Both the position numbers and the translations under genes were made by a program. 50,446 bases of DNA from positions 1 to 50,446 of the forward strand of contig JAKLFY010000047.1 of the NCBI GenBank assembly GCA_022710935.1, written 5' to 3'. The stretch's first letter is position 1. Each line of letters begins with the position of its first letter. Below are positions 50,260 through 50,446 of the stretch, one piece after another. This DNA comes from Verrucomicrobiota bacterium. GTDB taxonomy: Bacteria > Verrucomicrobiota > Verrucomicrobiia > Limisphaerales > J093. Under the pieces are notes generated by a model, which saw only the letters and a program-made list of their open reading frames with translations, made no database searches and was not told the DNA's origin.

Positions 50260-50446
50260 CAAGGATCGCAAGGATCGAGCCGTCAGGCGAGCGCGTCGCC
50301 GACCCCGTGCGGGAAGGCACAGGGCGGTTCTGAGCTGGGAGGGGGTGATTGGAGAATAGGGACTTAACGAATTTGCGGGACATTCCTCGGCCCATCTGTT
50401 TTGCTGGGCCGGATGACAAAGAAGAGCTTGGTACTAACGGACCCCG

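Overview
The window is about 50.4 kb of high-GC bacterial DNA that looks like a member of the Verrucomicrobiota, possibly the Limisphaerales/Pedosphaera group. This is inferred from the gene families, not from a marker gene. The families are Tat-exported Gfo/Idh/MocA oxidoreductases, a sulfatase, a sialate O-acetylesterase-like esterase, a DUF6288-type PDZ protein, PQQ propellers starting with a DWPxWRGP-like motif, a lone pseudopilin with the large C-terminal domain common in Planctomycetes/Verrucomicrobia, and abundant short palindromic intergenic repeats. Gene starts rarely have a strong Shine-Dalgarno. No rRNA, tRNA or CRISPR array was seen.

Layout. 1-8.9 kb: exported MocA-type oxidoreductase with a palindromic operator-like site upstream, an intrinsic terminator, trpD, an archaeal-type phosphoglycerate mutase, a convergent YVTN/di-haem cytochrome, a small secreted protein, and a GH13 enzyme behind a 3-TM protein. 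8.9-9.9 kb: debris, including an eroded IS91-like transposase. 9.9-15.4 kb: a 1219-residue esterase plus GH106 rhamnosidase-like fusion and a secreted orphan. 15.4-21.1 kb: a solitary type IIG-like restriction-methylase of about 1538 residues between gene fragments, with a palindromic element inserted in frame. 21.1-27.2 kb (minus strand): carbohydrate esterase, sulfatase, truncated PDZ protein, esterase remnant, second MocA oxidoreductase, M24 peptidase remnant. 27.3-29.8 kb: L-serine ammonia-lyase divergent from a PAS-AraC regulator. 30-39.3 kb: a secreted protein, a GNAT acetyltransferase coupled to a 1305-residue three-part protein (M60-like metallopeptidase, GH5, PQQ propeller), a secreted orphan, a GH16 remnant and an exported SIS-like protein. 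39.8-42.1 kb: a cobalamin riboswitch with an attached terminator ahead of a secreted beta-sandwich-like protein and a pseudopilin. 42.4-50.3 kb: a sugar-porter MFS, gcvT, a thymidylate synthase-family gene, and two overlapping histidine-kinase genes.

How it works together. Much of the window is a polysaccharide-use accessory region: rhamnosidase, esterases, sulfatase, GH5, GH16 remnant, GH13, MocA oxidoreductases and a sugar transporter suit a degrader of decorated plant or algal glycans. It has been rearranged: at least eight gene remnants lie beside repeats and the transposase remnant. Housekeeping genes (trpD, phosphoglycerate mutase, sdaA, gcvT, thymidylate synthase family) are scattered between them. 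The least expected observations are the B12 riboswitch driving a pseudopilin operon, the three-domain metallopeptidase/GH5/PQQ chain, and the palindromic repeats, one lying in frame inside an enzyme and one family with its modules reshuffled between copies.
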